Assembly (NCBI GenBank): GCA_964406775.1
Contig: CAYOSW010000005.1
Span: 1-64,000, forward strand
Source of the DNA: JACPKO01 sp964406775
Lineage (GTDB): Bacteria > Patescibacteriota > Microgenomatia > Daviesbacterales > UBA10151
Reading direction: 5' to 3'
DNA: 64,000 nucleotides
The position numbers and the translations under genes were made by a program. Each line of letters opens with the position of its first letter. The stretch's first letter is position 1. Shown one piece after another: positions 7,999 through 15,484 of the stretch. The notes under the pieces are model-generated. The model saw only the letters and a program-made list of their open reading frames with translations. It was not told the origin of the DNA and ran no database searches.

Positions 7999-8056
7999 AA
8001 AGGCTATCTATCTATACCTACCATGACGCTTTCTTAACGCCTGGTAGATAGCCTTT
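7999..8056. repeat. 12-bp inverted repeat around the rpsN stop codon
   Basis: AAAGGCTATCTA at 7999-8010 is matched exactly by its inverse TAGATAGCCTTT at 8045-8056. The outer arm lies in rpsN coding sequence and the inner arm lies downstream of the stop; the rpsN stop codon is in the 34-base loop. In mRNA this would fold into a hairpin over the last codons. A similar arrangement occurs at rpsG. Confidence 0.8.
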
Positions 8057-8197
8057 ATAAACGAATTCTCTGAAACAAATACGGCATAAGCCGAATCTGC
8101 GGAGATATCCGTGAGGTCTTCCGCAACGGGAACAGATGTTGCGCTTTTGAACCTCAAATTTAAACTTCTTTTTTACTACATTACTTGTTTTAGCCAT
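8018..8197 (-). CDS. rpsN: 30S ribosomal protein S14, zinc-binding type (S14 type Z)
   Basis: The 59-residue product reads MAKTSNVVKKKFKFEVQKRN, continues to the zinc ribbon with Cys22, Cys25, Cys38 and Cys41 (CSRCGRPHGYLRRFGLCRIC), and ends KGYLPGVKKASW, the signature end of the short zinc-containing S14. It lies between rplE and rpsH, the expected position. There is no clear ribosome binding site before the ATG. The 3' end is duplicated just downstream, and the region between the two copies is not found in a standard spc operon. Confidence 0.95.
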   Translation of the reverse strand: MAKTSNVVKKKFKFEVQKRNICSRCGRPHGYLRRFGLCRICFREFVYKGYLPGVKKASW

Positions 8198-8226
8198 ATT
8201 TTTATTTTAAAAAACCTTTTCTTTAT

Positions 8227-8253
8227 CTTGAAACGAAGGATCTTCGATTCAAG
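8227..8253. repeat. Hairpin between rplE and rpsN
   Basis: The stretch reads CTTGAAACGAAGGATC and then TTCGATTCAAG, giving stems CTTGAA/TTCAAG and CGAAG/CTTCG around a three-base loop. No T-run follows on the minus strand within a few bases. It may stabilise or process the polycistronic mRNA. Confidence 0.5.
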
Positions 8254-8262
8254 CTTCATATT

Positions 8263-8817
8263 CTAACCTGTTTGTTGTGCTTTAGCAAAGGGCATACCCA
8301 ATAGCTCCAGCAATTTTTTACCTTCCTCTTTATTGCGGGCAGATGTATTTATTGTAATCTGCAAACCGCGCAAACGATCGATAGTCTTATAATCAACCTC
8401 GGGGAAAAGAATTTGCTCCCTCAGTCCCAGGTTAAAATTACCCTGTCCGTCAAACGATTTATCCGAAACTCCCCGGAAGTCCCTGACTTTTGGCAATACG
8501 ATGTTGATCAGCTTGTCCAAAAATGCAAACATTTTCTCGCCTCTTAAAGTCGCCATAACTCCGATCGGCGCACCTTCGGTCAGCTTAAAGGCCGAAATCG
8601 ATTTTTTAGCTCTTGTTGTCATAGCTTTTTGTCCGGCGATTGCAGTTATGTTCGCTGCTGCTTTTTCGATTACCGATGAGTTTTCTTTACCCTCGGAAAC
8701 CGCCATATTAACAACAACCTTAATCAATCTCGGGAGAGCGTGAATATTTTTAGTACCAAGCTCTTCGGTAAGTTTGACTTTAACTTCTTCGTTATATTTT
8801 TGTTTTAAACGGTTCAT
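8263..8817 (-). CDS. rplE: 50S ribosomal protein L5
   Basis: The 184-residue product contains NIHALPRLIKVVVNMAVSEG, then GQKAMTTRAKKSISAFKL, EGAPIGVMATLRGEKMF and the C-terminal VDYKTIDRLRGLQITINTSA. L5 binds 5S rRNA and contacts the P-site tRNA. It overlaps rplX by one base. The C-terminus runs a few residues (AQQTG) beyond the usual end. Confidence 0.97.
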   Translation of the reverse strand: MNRLKQKYNEEVKVKLTEELGTKNIHALPRLIKVVVNMAVSEGKENSSVIEKAAANITAIAGQKAMTTRAKKSISAFKLTEGAPIGVMATLRGEKMFAFLDKLINIVLPKVRDFRGVSDKSFDGQGNFNLGLREQILFPEVDYKTIDRLRGLQITINTSARNKEEGKKLLELLGMPFAKAQQTG

Positions 8818-9128
8818 TATCCTTTAATCTCCTTTTTGCATTTTCTGCAGATTCTAACTTTGACGCCTTTTTCGATCAGGAATCCGACCCTGGTTGGCTT
8901 TTTACAATTAGGGCAAACCAAAGCCACGTTAGAAATATCAACCGGTTTTACCAGATCAACAATTCCCCCCTGAGTGTCGTTAAACTTTTTGACACTTCTT
9001 TTGGAGATGTTAATTCCTCCGACAATTACCCGGCTCTCTTTTGTTAAGACTTTCTCAACAGAGCCCTCTCTGCCCGAGTCTTTTCCTAATAATATTTTTA
9101 CTTTATCGCCTTTTTTTATCTTGTTCAT
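8817..9128 (-). CDS. rplX: 50S ribosomal protein L24
   Basis: The product begins MNKIKKGDKVKILLGKDSGR, the KOW motif of L24, and ends with a zinc-ribbon-like part (CPNCKKPTRVGF, then CRKCKKEIKG) common in bacterial L24. It initiates 23S rRNA folding. I place the start at the ATG at 9128, five bases after the rplN stop; a GTG at 9140 in frame would add four residues and overlap rplN by seven bases. GAGAGAGGTG upstream could serve as a somewhat distant ribosome binding site. Confidence 0.95.
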   Translation of the reverse strand: MNKIKKGDKVKILLGKDSGREGSVEKVLTKESRVIVGGINISKRSVKKFNDTQGGIVDLVKPVDISNVALVCPNCKKPTRVGFLIEKGVKVRICRKCKKEIKG

Positions 9129-9133
9129 AATCT

Positions 9134-9502
9134 TTACCACACCTCTCTCGCAAGCGAGATTATTTTCGAAAATCCTGCATCCCTGACTTCTCTTGCGATC
9201 GGTCCGAATATACGGGTTGCTCTTAAATTATTATCTTTATCAACAACAACCCCGGCATTTTCGTCAAATTTAACGTAAGAACCGTCAGCACGTCTCTGCT
9301 CTTTTCTGCATCTGACGATAACTATTCTTACTACCTCACCGTTTTTAACCTGACCGTTCGGATCAGCGCCTTTTACGACACCGACAACCAACTCTCCGGC
9401 TTTGGCTTTTCTTTTTCCGGATCCGCCCAAAGGCTGGATTACCATCAAAGCTTTAGCGCCCGAGTTATCTGCAACTTTAAGATACGTACGATGCTGAACC
9501 AT
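9134..9502 (-). CDS. rplN: 50S ribosomal protein L14
   Basis: The 122-residue product begins MVQHRTYLKVADNSGAKALM and carries VVIVRCRKE-type (here RIVIVRCRKEQRRADGSYV) and FDENAGVVVDKDNNLRATRI, ending GPIAREVRDAGFSKIISLAREVW. L14 forms intersubunit bridges with 16S rRNA. The length is the standard 122. It overlaps rpsQ by one base. Confidence 0.98.
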   Translation of the reverse strand: MVQHRTYLKVADNSGAKALMVIQPLGGSGKRKAKAGELVVGVVKGADPNGQVKNGEVVRIVIVRCRKEQRRADGSYVKFDENAGVVVDKDNNLRATRIFGPIAREVRDAGFSKIISLAREVW

Positions 9503-9915
9503 TATTTAACAACCTCTTTCTTTGTCTTTTTTGCAACTTTTTTCTCTTCTTTTTTAGCTTCTTTTTTTGCAACCGGTTCAACTTTAGCTTCTGCTTCCGC
9601 AACTTCTACTGCTTCTTCCTTTTCCTCAGGCATAACTTCCGCTATTGCCTCTTCTTCAACCTGCTTCATTGCAGCCTCACCGAGAGCAACTACGTCTTTT
9701 CCTAAGATTTTTATCACTTTAAAGTGCTTGTTCTTAGAAATAGGTCTGGTTTCGGTGATGCTTACAACGTCACCCTCTTTTGCACCCATCTCGTCGTGAA
9801 CTAAATATTTTTTGCTCCAGACATAAGTCTTTTTATAAAGAGGATGTGTTTTTTTACCCTCTACTAAAACCGAAACTGTCTTTTGCATTTTTGCCGACAC
9901 TACTCTTCCTATCAT
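9502..9915 (-). CDS. rpsQ: 30S ribosomal protein S17 with long charged tail
   Basis: The first 80 residues are a standard S17 OB-fold (GRVVSAKMQKTVSVLVEGKK, KYLVHDEMGAKEGDVVSITE, RPISKNKHFKVIKI). The remaining 55 residues are a low-complexity tail, first Glu/Ala/Val-rich and then Lys-rich, making the protein 137 aa against about 84 in E. coli. The tail is in frame and ends only four bases past the rpmC start codon region, so it is genuinely translated. Its role is unknown. Confidence 0.95.
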   Translation of the reverse strand: MIGRVVSAKMQKTVSVLVEGKKTHPLYKKTYVWSKKYLVHDEMGAKEGDVVSITETRPISKNKHFKVIKILGKDVVALGEAAMKQVEEEAIAEVMPEEKEEAVEVAEAEAKVEPVAKKEAKKEEKKVAKKTKKEVVK

Positions 9916-10187
9916 TTTTTCTTTGCCTCCTTTTCTTCGGATTTCTTCACTTCTGCCTTTTCTTCTTTAGGCTCAAGTTTTGCAATCATCGATTTTTGAG
10001 ACAGAACAGTCTGAACTCTTGCCAGCTCTTTCTTCTTTTTAGAAATTGATTTTAAGTCTTTTAATTTGTTCATATTTTTATCCAAAACCAAATCATTAAT
10101 TTCAATTTTGAGCGCTTTTGATTTTGCAACCAAAGCTGCAATATCCAAAACTTTTATTTCATTTTTTAAATCTCTTAATTTTGTCAT
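9912..10187 (-). CDS. rpmC: 50S ribosomal protein L29 with C-terminal extension
   Basis: The product begins MTKLRDLKNEIKVLDIAALV and has the two-helix L29 core followed by KSISKKKKELARVQTVLSQK, the conserved RxxIARxxT-like region, and then a Glu/Lys-rich tail. At 91 aa it is longer than the usual 60-70. L29 sits at the peptide exit tunnel. The ATG at 10187 is preferred over an in-frame TTG at 10211 because it falls just after the rplP stop. Confidence 0.9.
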   Translation of the reverse strand: MTKLRDLKNEIKVLDIAALVAKSKALKIEINDLVLDKNMNKLKDLKSISKKKKELARVQTVLSQKSMIAKLEPKEEKAEVKKSEEKEAKKK

Positions 10188-10191
10188 TTTT

Positions 10192-10608
10192 TTAACTTTC
10201 TTTAGATACAAATCTGGTTTTCAATGCCAGTTTATGAGCGGCCAATCTGATTGCTTCTCTGGCAATATCTTCGGCAACCGCACCCATTTCAAAAATTACC
10301 GTACCGGGTTTAACCACCGCGACATATCCGATAACATCTCCTTTTCCCGAACCCATTCTGGCTTCAGCCGGATGCTTTGTGATCGGCTTGTCAGGAAAAA
10401 TCCTGATCCAGATACGTCCGCCCCTTTGGGTGAACTTGGTCATAGCTCTTCTGGCCGCTTCAATTTGTCTTGAAGTAATCCAGCCTGCTTCTTCCGATTT
10501 CAAAGCGAAAGACCCGAAAGAAATAGTATTATTTCTGGTCGCAATTCCGCCTCTTTTTCCCCTGAAGGCTTTTCTGTATTTAACTCTTTTAGGAGCTAAC
10601 AGTGACAT
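10192..10608 (-). CDS. rplP: 50S ribosomal protein L16
   Basis: The 138-residue product begins MSLLAPKRVKYRKAFRGKRG and contains FGSFALKSEEAGWITSRQIE, RRAMTKFTQRGGRIWIRIFP and MGSGKGDVIGYVAVVKPGTV, all characteristic of L16, which lines the A-site side of the peptidyl transferase centre. Length and order (rpsC-rplP-rpmC) are normal. It overlaps rpsC by one base. Confidence 0.97.
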   Translation of the reverse strand: MSLLAPKRVKYRKAFRGKRGGIATRNNTISFGSFALKSEEAGWITSRQIEAARRAMTKFTQRGGRIWIRIFPDKPITKHPAEARMGSGKGDVIGYVAVVKPGTVIFEMGAVAEDIAREAIRLAAHKLALKTRFVSKES

Positions 10609-11249
10609 TAGATTTTAGCCTCCCCTTTATTGATCCAAACTTTAACTCCGACATATCCTGATTTGGTTAAAGCAGGGTATACCGCAAAATCAATGTTTGA
10701 ACGCAAAGTGTGCAAAGGAATCGATCCTAAAGCCTTCCATTCTCTTCTGGCAATTTCTGCTCCTCCGATACGTCCCGATAAAACAACTTTGACTCCTTTT
10801 GCTCCGGCCTGCATAACTCTCTCAACAGCCTGATTCATAACTCTGGCTGCCGGCATTCTTCTTACCAACTGCTCGGAGATATTCACCGCAACAAGATATG
10901 CCTGTAAATCGGGAGCTCTAACATCCATAGGTGCAATCTCCAGTTTATTTTCATCTTTGATCTTGATCTGCTTCATTAAGAACTTTTTCAGATCCAAGAG
11001 TCCGCTTCCGCCTTTACCGATCAGAACTCCGGGGCGGGTAACGTGGATTATCACTTTAACTTTACCGACCGCGCGCTCTATTTCGATCTTAGAAATACCT
11101 GCGGGCCTTAATTTTTTCATTAAGATCTCGCGGATTTTTATGTCTTCGTGCAATAAAGCCGCATATTTTTTGCCCGGAGCAAACCACCTGGATTCCCAGG
11201 GTGCTAATATTCCAAGTCTAAAACCGATCGGATTTATCTTTTGTCCCAT
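10608..11249 (-). CDS. rpsC: 30S ribosomal protein S3
   Basis: The 213-residue product begins MGQKINPIGFRLGILAPWES, has the KH domain (VIIHVTRPGVLIGKGGSGL) near residues 65-90 and the C-terminal domain (RRMPAARVMNQAVERVMQAG, GRIGGAEIARREWKALGSIP, VYPALTKSGYVGVKVWINKG). S3 is part of the mRNA entry gate and helicase. It lies one base after rplV. Confidence 0.97.
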   Translation of the reverse strand: MGQKINPIGFRLGILAPWESRWFAPGKKYAALLHEDIKIREILMKKLRPAGISKIEIERAVGKVKVIIHVTRPGVLIGKGGSGLLDLKKFLMKQIKIKDENKLEIAPMDVRAPDLQAYLVAVNISEQLVRRMPAARVMNQAVERVMQAGAKGVKVVLSGRIGGAEIARREWKALGSIPLHTLRSNIDFAVYPALTKSGYVGVKVWINKGEAKI

Positions 11250-11250
11250 A

Positions 11251-11700
11251 TTATTTAGCTTCCTCTTTCTTTTCTTCTTTTCTATCTACAATTTCCGCAA
11301 CTTTTATCGCCGCAGGCGGCAAGCTTTGCTTATCCTTAACTTCATTTCTCGATACCTTAATTTTCTTCTCCAACTTAACTTCATCAGTCAAAACTATTTT
11401 GATATGACTTGTTCTCTTTTTATAAGGCCTGCCGCGTCCGCGTCCTGCAGTTCCGACTCTGTAACGGCGCATTTTCAAACCTTCGTTAATCTCAACCGAC
11501 TTAAAACTTAAGCCTTCTTTTGATCCGGCGTTGGCAATAACGGTCTTAATCGCCTGAGCCAAAGGTCTGGCTGCCGCATTAGATGTAAACTGCAAAACAT
11601 CCAAAGCCGCATACGGATCCATTTTTCTGACCATCGTCGCAACCAGCCGCAATTTGCGGGGCGAGTTCTGTATATTCTTTTGTATTGTTATAAATTCCAT
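11251..11700 (-). CDS. rplV: 50S ribosomal protein L22
   Basis: The 149-residue product contains NSPRKLRLVATMVRKMDPYA at the start and EGLKMRRYRVGTAGRGRGRP, with SHIKIVLTDE at the end of the core. L22 extends a hairpin into the exit tunnel. A tail of about 35 mostly Lys and Glu residues follows the conserved core (E. coli L22 has 110 aa). A 19-base gap separates it from rpsS. Confidence 0.96.
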   Translation of the reverse strand: MEFITIQKNIQNSPRKLRLVATMVRKMDPYAALDVLQFTSNAAARPLAQAIKTVIANAGSKEGLSFKSVEINEGLKMRRYRVGTAGRGRGRPYKKRTSHIKIVLTDEVKLEKKIKVSRNEVKDKQSLPPAAIKVAEIVDRKEEKKEEAK

Positions 11701-11719
11701 ATTTTTTCCCCGCTATTCC

Positions 11720-12007
11720 TTAAGTTTTGGCTGAACTCTTCTCAGTCATTTTTCCGTGTGTTCTGAAGGTTCTGGTCGGTGCAAATTCTCCTAATTTGTG
11801 TCCTACCATAGCTTCGCTTACGTAAACCGTAATAAAGTTTTTACCCTGATGCACCAAAAAAGTGTGTCCGACGAATTCCGGCGGAATGTCGCATCTTCTT
11901 GCCCAGGTTTTGATCGGAGTCTTCGATCCGCCCGGAGCTTTTTGCGCCTGCACTTTTTTCATCAATTTCTCGTCAATGTACGGTCCTTTATATGAACTTC
12001 TGCTCAT
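11720..12007 (-). CDS. rpsS: 30S ribosomal protein S19
   Basis: The 95-residue product begins MSRSSYKGPYIDEKLMKKVQ and has the conserved TWARRCDIPPEFVGHTFLVH and ITVYVSEAMVGHKLGEFAPT, then RTFRTHG. S19 is in the 30S head and interacts with S13. The ATG follows the rplB stop directly. Length is normal. Confidence 0.97.
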   Translation of the reverse strand: MSRSSYKGPYIDEKLMKKVQAQKAPGGSKTPIKTWARRCDIPPEFVGHTFLVHQGKNFITVYVSEAMVGHKLGEFAPTRTFRTHGKMTEKSSAKT

Positions 12008-12823
12008 TTAAGCCTTTCTCCTTTTTAATATGTATTTGTCTGTCCATTTATTTTTCTTTCTGGTATTACCTACTGCCGGCCTGCCGTATTTAGTCATAGG
12101 CTTCTTCCTTCCGACTCCTGATTTAGCTTCTCCTCCTCCGTGAGGATGGCTTCTCGGATCCTGGGCTACTCCTCTGACTGTCGGCCTGATACCCATATGT
12201 CTTGAGCGTCCGGCTTTACCTAATTCAATATTTTTCCAGTCTTCATTACCCAATGCTCCGACAGTCGCCATACAATTTGCATCAACCATTCTTATTTCGG
12301 TAGACGGCATTTTTATGTGCACGAATCTGCCTTCTTTTGCCTGAATAATCAGGGATGTTCCGGCGCTTCTTCCCAATATTCCGCCCTTACCTGCAGTCAG
12401 TTCAACGTTGTGAACAACTGTTCCGACAGGCAAGCTTGAGAGTTTTAAAGCATTACCCAATTTAATCTCTACTTTACCGCTGGCTACATCGTCTCCTGCT
12501 TTAAGTCCTTTCGGAGCCAAAATATATCTTCTTTCTCCGTCTTCGTATTTCAGTAATGCTATTTCAACATTACGGTTCGGATCATACTCTAAAGCTTCCA
12601 CTTTTGCGGTCATATTCACTTTGTCCCTTTTAAAATCAATCATTCTGTAATATCTCTTATGTCTTCCGCCCTGATGTCTGACTGTAACTTTTCCCCCCGA
12701 ACGTCCGGCTTTTTTAGGCAATAAGCTTTTTAAACCCTTCGGTGCACCGGGATTTGTCTTAGGTTTAAGCAATCTTGACGCAAATCTGCGTGTTCTGGTT
12801 TTTTCTTTATATGCAATTAACAT
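12008..12823 (-). CDS. rplB: 50S ribosomal protein L2
   Basis: The 271-residue product has the OB and SH3-like domains of L2: GGRHKRYYRMIDFKRDK, YDPNRNVEIALLKYEDGERR and the C-terminal VRGVAQDPRSHPHGGGEAKS, in which the conserved histidine of the HPHGGGE motif is retained. L2 is needed for subunit joining and peptidyl transfer. Length and position (rplW-rplB-rpsS) are standard. Confidence 0.98.
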   Translation of the reverse strand: MLIAYKEKTRTRRFASRLLKPKTNPGAPKGLKSLLPKKAGRSGGKVTVRHQGGRHKRYYRMIDFKRDKVNMTAKVEALEYDPNRNVEIALLKYEDGERRYILAPKGLKAGDDVASGKVEIKLGNALKLSSLPVGTVVHNVELTAGKGGILGRSAGTSLIIQAKEGRFVHIKMPSTEIRMVDANCMATVGALGNEDWKNIELGKAGRSRHMGIRPTVRGVAQDPRSHPHGGGEAKSGVGRKKPMTKYGRPAVGNTRKKNKWTDKYILKRRKA

Positions 12824-13308
12824 TAGGCTTTTCCTTTCTTCTCCGGCTTATCGCTTACTTTTGTTGAACTGGTATGATCTTCCATTCTGGCTAACTTCCT
12901 TTTATCGTCTCCGACAGAAGCTGTTTTTTCGATTTTTACCTTTGTACCTTTAAGTAAGCTCTTCTTTTCTTTGATCTGTGTTACGGGCTCTCCCTCTGCT
13001 GTCGTGACCGTGACATCTTCTTCAGGCACAGCCTGTTCAAAGATAGCGATTTTATCACCTTTTCCGACTTTAACAATGGCTTTCTTTAAATCAGCCTGTT
13101 TAAAGTAACCTTTTCTGCTTCTCTGTTGTTTAACTTTTCCGGCTCTATTTAAGGTTTTAACCGATAAAACTGTTACTTTAAATTTCTCGGCAACCACCTT
13201 GGCGATGAGGTCTTTGTCCGCGTCTTTGTGTACCTCAAAAGTATATAAACCGGTGCGGGTAAGTCCCATTGATTTCTCGCTGATTAAAGGTCTGATAATT
13301 ACAGTCAT
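12823..13308 (-). CDS. rplW: 50S ribosomal protein L23 with C-terminal extension
   Basis: The conserved part is IIRPLISEKSMGLTRTGLYT, then ADKDLIAKVVAEKFKVTVLS and VKTLNRAGK, the rRNA-binding core of L23. About 60 residues follow it (KGDKIAIFEQAVPEEDVTVT and a charged end), giving 161 aa against 100 in E. coli. L23 is the docking site for trigger factor and SRP at the tunnel exit, so the extension would be exposed there. It overlaps rplD and rplB by one base each. Confidence 0.95.
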   Translation of the reverse strand: MTVIIRPLISEKSMGLTRTGLYTFEVHKDADKDLIAKVVAEKFKVTVLSVKTLNRAGKVKQQRSRKGYFKQADLKKAIVKVGKGDKIAIFEQAVPEEDVTVTTAEGEPVTQIKEKKSLLKGTKVKIEKTASVGDDKRKLARMEDHTSSTKVSDKPEKKGKA

Positions 13309-14081
13309 TACTTTGCCTCCTTAGCCGGTGCTTTTTCTTCTTTTTTTGCAACTTTTTTCTCAAGAGCTTCAACAGCTTCTTTAGTTAAAAATAAACTCTG
13401 AGCTTTAATCACTTCAAAAGCATTCAGGTCTGCAACCGGTATCAGATTTACGTTCTCCAGATTGCTTGTAGCTCTTTTTGCCAAGTCGGAAACTTTATCG
13501 GTAACGATAAGAGCTGATTTTGTCTCAATATTTTTTATAAATTTGGCGAATTCGGAAGTTTTACCTGTAACTTTATCGAGACCGGAAATTGCGGAAATGC
13601 CTTTATCAAGAAGTTTTTGTGAAAGGGCGGAGACGAGAGACGCTTTTTTCATTTTCTTGGGAAGGTCAAGGGTGGCTGTTCTGGACTTCGGACCGAGCGC
13701 TATACCTCCTCCGACGAAAATAGGAGCTCTGACACCACCGTGACGTGCACGTCCCGTTCCTTTTTGGCGGTAGATTTTTCTGGTTGAACCTTCGACTTCA
13801 CCGCGGGTTTTAGTGTTTGAGAAATGACCTTTTTGATTGTTTAAATAAACTCTCAAAGCCTGAGAAAGGAGAGCTTTGTTCACTTCCGCTCCAAAAACGG
13901 ATTTAGGAAGATCAAGACTTCCGGATTCTTTTCCTAAAAGAGAGTAAACAGTTACAGAAAATCCGGAAGTTTTCGCGGAAGCTTTTACCGCCGGCTTAAC
14001 TGCAATTTCTGCCTCAACTTTTTCAATTTTAGCTTTGGGTGCAGCTTTTTTAACAGTGGTTTCTTTTTTTGCGATAGCCAT
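13308..14081 (-). CDS. rplD: 50S ribosomal protein L4
   Basis: After a 40-residue Lys/Ala-rich N-terminal leader the 257-residue product shows the L4 core: SLLGKESGSLDLPKSVFGAE, AYLNNQRQ-like LRVYLNNQKGHFSNTKTRGE and RQKGTGRARHGGVRAPIFVG, then the ALSQKLLDKG helix. L4 lines the exit tunnel and in many bacteria controls the S10 operon. A Lys/Ala-rich tail ends it. The N-terminal leader is longer than usual. Confidence 0.95.
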   Translation of the reverse strand: MAIAKKETTVKKAAPKAKIEKVEAEIAVKPAVKASAKTSGFSVTVYSLLGKESGSLDLPKSVFGAEVNKALLSQALRVYLNNQKGHFSNTKTRGEVEGSTRKIYRQKGTGRARHGGVRAPIFVGGGIALGPKSRTATLDLPKKMKKASLVSALSQKLLDKGISAISGLDKVTGKTSEFAKFIKNIETKSALIVTDKVSDLAKRATSNLENVNLIPVADLNAFEVIKAQSLFLTKEAVEALEKKVAKKEEKAPAKEAK

Positions 14082-14911
14082 TATTTTGTCTCCTCTTCAG
14101 CTTTTACCTCTTCGGCCGGAGCTTCATTTACTTCTTCTTTTGGTGCTTCAGCTGCGGGCTCGGATGCGGCGGCTTCTTCAGGAACCTCTGTTGTGTCTCC
14201 TGCTGCCATTTGTTCTTTATCTGAAGGTACTTCTTCCTCGTCCTCTTTCTCTTCAGGAGGAGGTGTATAACCTTTGATAACGCCGGTTTTTGTAATTAAT
14301 ACGAGTCCTCCGTAAGGACCGGGGATTGAGCCTTTAATACTGACTACGTTATTTGTTCTGTCAACTGCGATCACTTCAAGTCCGCGGGTTGTTGCTGTTT
14401 CCGCACCCATATGACCTGCCATTCTTTTTCCCTTTAAAACACGTCCCGGAGTTGTACCCGTACCGATTGATCCCGGTGCGCGGTGCCTGTCCGATTGTCC
14501 GTGTGTTTTAGGTCCTCCGTGGAATCCGTGGCGTCTCACGCCTCCCTGGAAACCGCGTCCTTTTTCGGTTCCGGTTACTTTAACTTCATCGCCTTTTCTG
14601 ACAACCTGATTGGCTTTAATTTCTTTACCGTTTTCCAGTCCGCTTAAATCGCTCTCCTGGACTCTTACTTCTTTTACGAATCTTAAGTTCTCGGCAACTC
14701 CGGCTTTTTTGAAGTGTCCCTGCTGAGGCTTCTTTACGCTTTTTTTGGTGGATGCTGCGATCTGTACGGAGTTATAGCCTTCTTTATCGGTAGTTTTAAT
14801 TTGAGTCACGAAATTGGGCTCAACTAAAACTTTAGTTATAGCCACTCTGCGGCCGCGGGTATCATAACCCGAACTCATCTCTTTTTTTATACCAAGTATT
14901 GTTTGAATCAC
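14081..14911 (-). CDS. rplC: 50S ribosomal protein L3 with acidic tail
   Basis: The L3 core runs from ILGIKKEMSSGYDTRGRRVA to VSIKGSIPGPYGGLVLITKT and contains GFQGGVRRHGFHGGPKTHGQ and RAPGSIGTGTTPGRVLKGKR. About 60 residues rich in Glu, Ala and Pro follow, an unusually acidic tail for a ribosomal protein. The start is GTG at 14911, preceded by AAGGAAAT nine bases upstream. It is the first gene of the S10-type operon here because rpsJ has been separated from it. Confidence 0.95.
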   Translation of the reverse strand: MIQTILGIKKEMSSGYDTRGRRVAITKVLVEPNFVTQIKTTDKEGYNSVQIAASTKKSVKKPQQGHFKKAGVAENLRFVKEVRVQESDLSGLENGKEIKANQVVRKGDEVKVTGTEKGRGFQGGVRRHGFHGGPKTHGQSDRHRAPGSIGTGTTPGRVLKGKRMAGHMGAETATTRGLEVIAVDRTNNVVSIKGSIPGPYGGLVLITKTGVIKGYTPPPEEKEDEEEVPSDKEQMAAGDTTEVPEEAAASEPAAEAPKEEVNEAPAEEVKAEEETK

Positions 14912-14936
14912 GTTTTTTTATTTCCTTTTTTTAAAC

Positions 14937-14970
14937 AAGAAAAAAGTGAGTCCGGTTGCCCGGTACTCAC
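14937..14970 (-). terminator. Terminator-like hairpin in the rplC leader (possible attenuator)
   Basis: On the minus strand GTGAGTACCGG pairs with CCGGACTCAC around a small loop (14946-14970) and is followed at once by TTTTTTCTT. It lies between the promoter at 15083-15111 and the rplC start, about 30 bases before the start codon, so it would control entry into the whole S10-spc operon. It may act as an attenuator for autogenous control. Confidence 0.7.
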
Positions 14971-15082
14971 TTCAGTAAATCGCCATATTACCAATCGCCG
15001 TATCTAACCTGTCTGCTCGACGCGCGACTAACTGAAAAGTATTTCTTTTTAAATCAACAAGCTTTAAGCATGTAGTCTTGGA

Positions 15083-15111
15083 ATTCTAGCAGACCCCGTG
15101 CGTAAATGCAA
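15083..15111 (-). promoter_or_regulatory. Promoter of the rplC operon
   Basis: TTGCAT (15111-15106) and TAGAAT (15088-15083) on the minus strand are separated by exactly 17 bases. The predicted start point near 15076 gives a leader of about 165 bases that contains the terminator-like hairpin. The tuf promoter has the same TTGCAT -35 box. Confidence 0.75.
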
Positions 15112-15127
15112 GCGACAGTGAAGCTGT

Positions 15128-15153
15128 CGTCCTGAACGGAGTGAAGGATCTCT
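15128..15153. repeat. Terminal repeat of the GIY-YIG element, left copy
   Basis: The sequence CGTCCTGAACGGAGTGAAGG followed by ATCTCT precedes the GIY-YIG gene. An inverted, partly matching copy lies over the 3' end of the gene at 15469-15499. It resembles a CGTCCTGAGC...GAAGGATCTC motif that I associate with GIY-YIG genes in other bacteria; that link is from memory. Confidence 0.6.
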
Positions 15154-15178
15154 AGCGTATGCGAGTTACAATAAGTTT

Positions 15179-15484
15179 ATGCCTCATTATGTATATATTC
15201 TGACCAACAAATCTTATACTTTATATGCCGGGTCATCGAAAAATCTGTTTCGCAGAGTTAATGAACATACTCGAAAAAAATCTAAGTTTGGATTTACTGC
15301 AAAATATAATCTCAACAAATTAATTTACTTCAAAGAGGTTGAAACCTACCGTGAAGCTATAGAACTGGAGAGAAAAATTAAGGGATGGACAAGAAAAAAG
15401 AAAATAGAGCTGATAAAAAGTTTGAATCCGGAATTCAGGGATTTAGCGGATCAATCTGAAACAAGTTCAGAGATCCTTCGCTAA
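15179..15484 (+). CDS. GIY-YIG domain protein (small single-domain nuclease)
   Basis: The 101-residue product begins MPHYVYILTNKSYTLYAGSS and matches single-domain GIY-YIG proteins: the VYIL...LYAGSS strand pair, Arg in NLFRRVNEHTRKK, and Glu in ELERKIKGWTRKKKIELIK. The second motif is YAG rather than YIG or YTG. The gene lies on the plus strand between rpsJ and rplC, opposite to everything around it, with TACAAT ending six bases before the ATG, so its mRNA should be leaderless. Inverted repeats flank it, and the right one contains its stop codon. It looks like an inserted mobile unit. Confidence 0.85.
   Translation: MPHYVYILTNKSYTLYAGSSKNLFRRVNEHTRKKSKFGFTAKYNLNKLIYFKEVETYREAIELERKIKGWTRKKKIELIKSLNPEFRDLADQSETSSEILR

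Noticed and set aside
9128..9165. CTCGCAAGCGAG palindrome at the end of rplN as another 3'-end element
   Set aside because: It lies inside normal conserved L14 coding sequence and there is no second copy of the gene end downstream.
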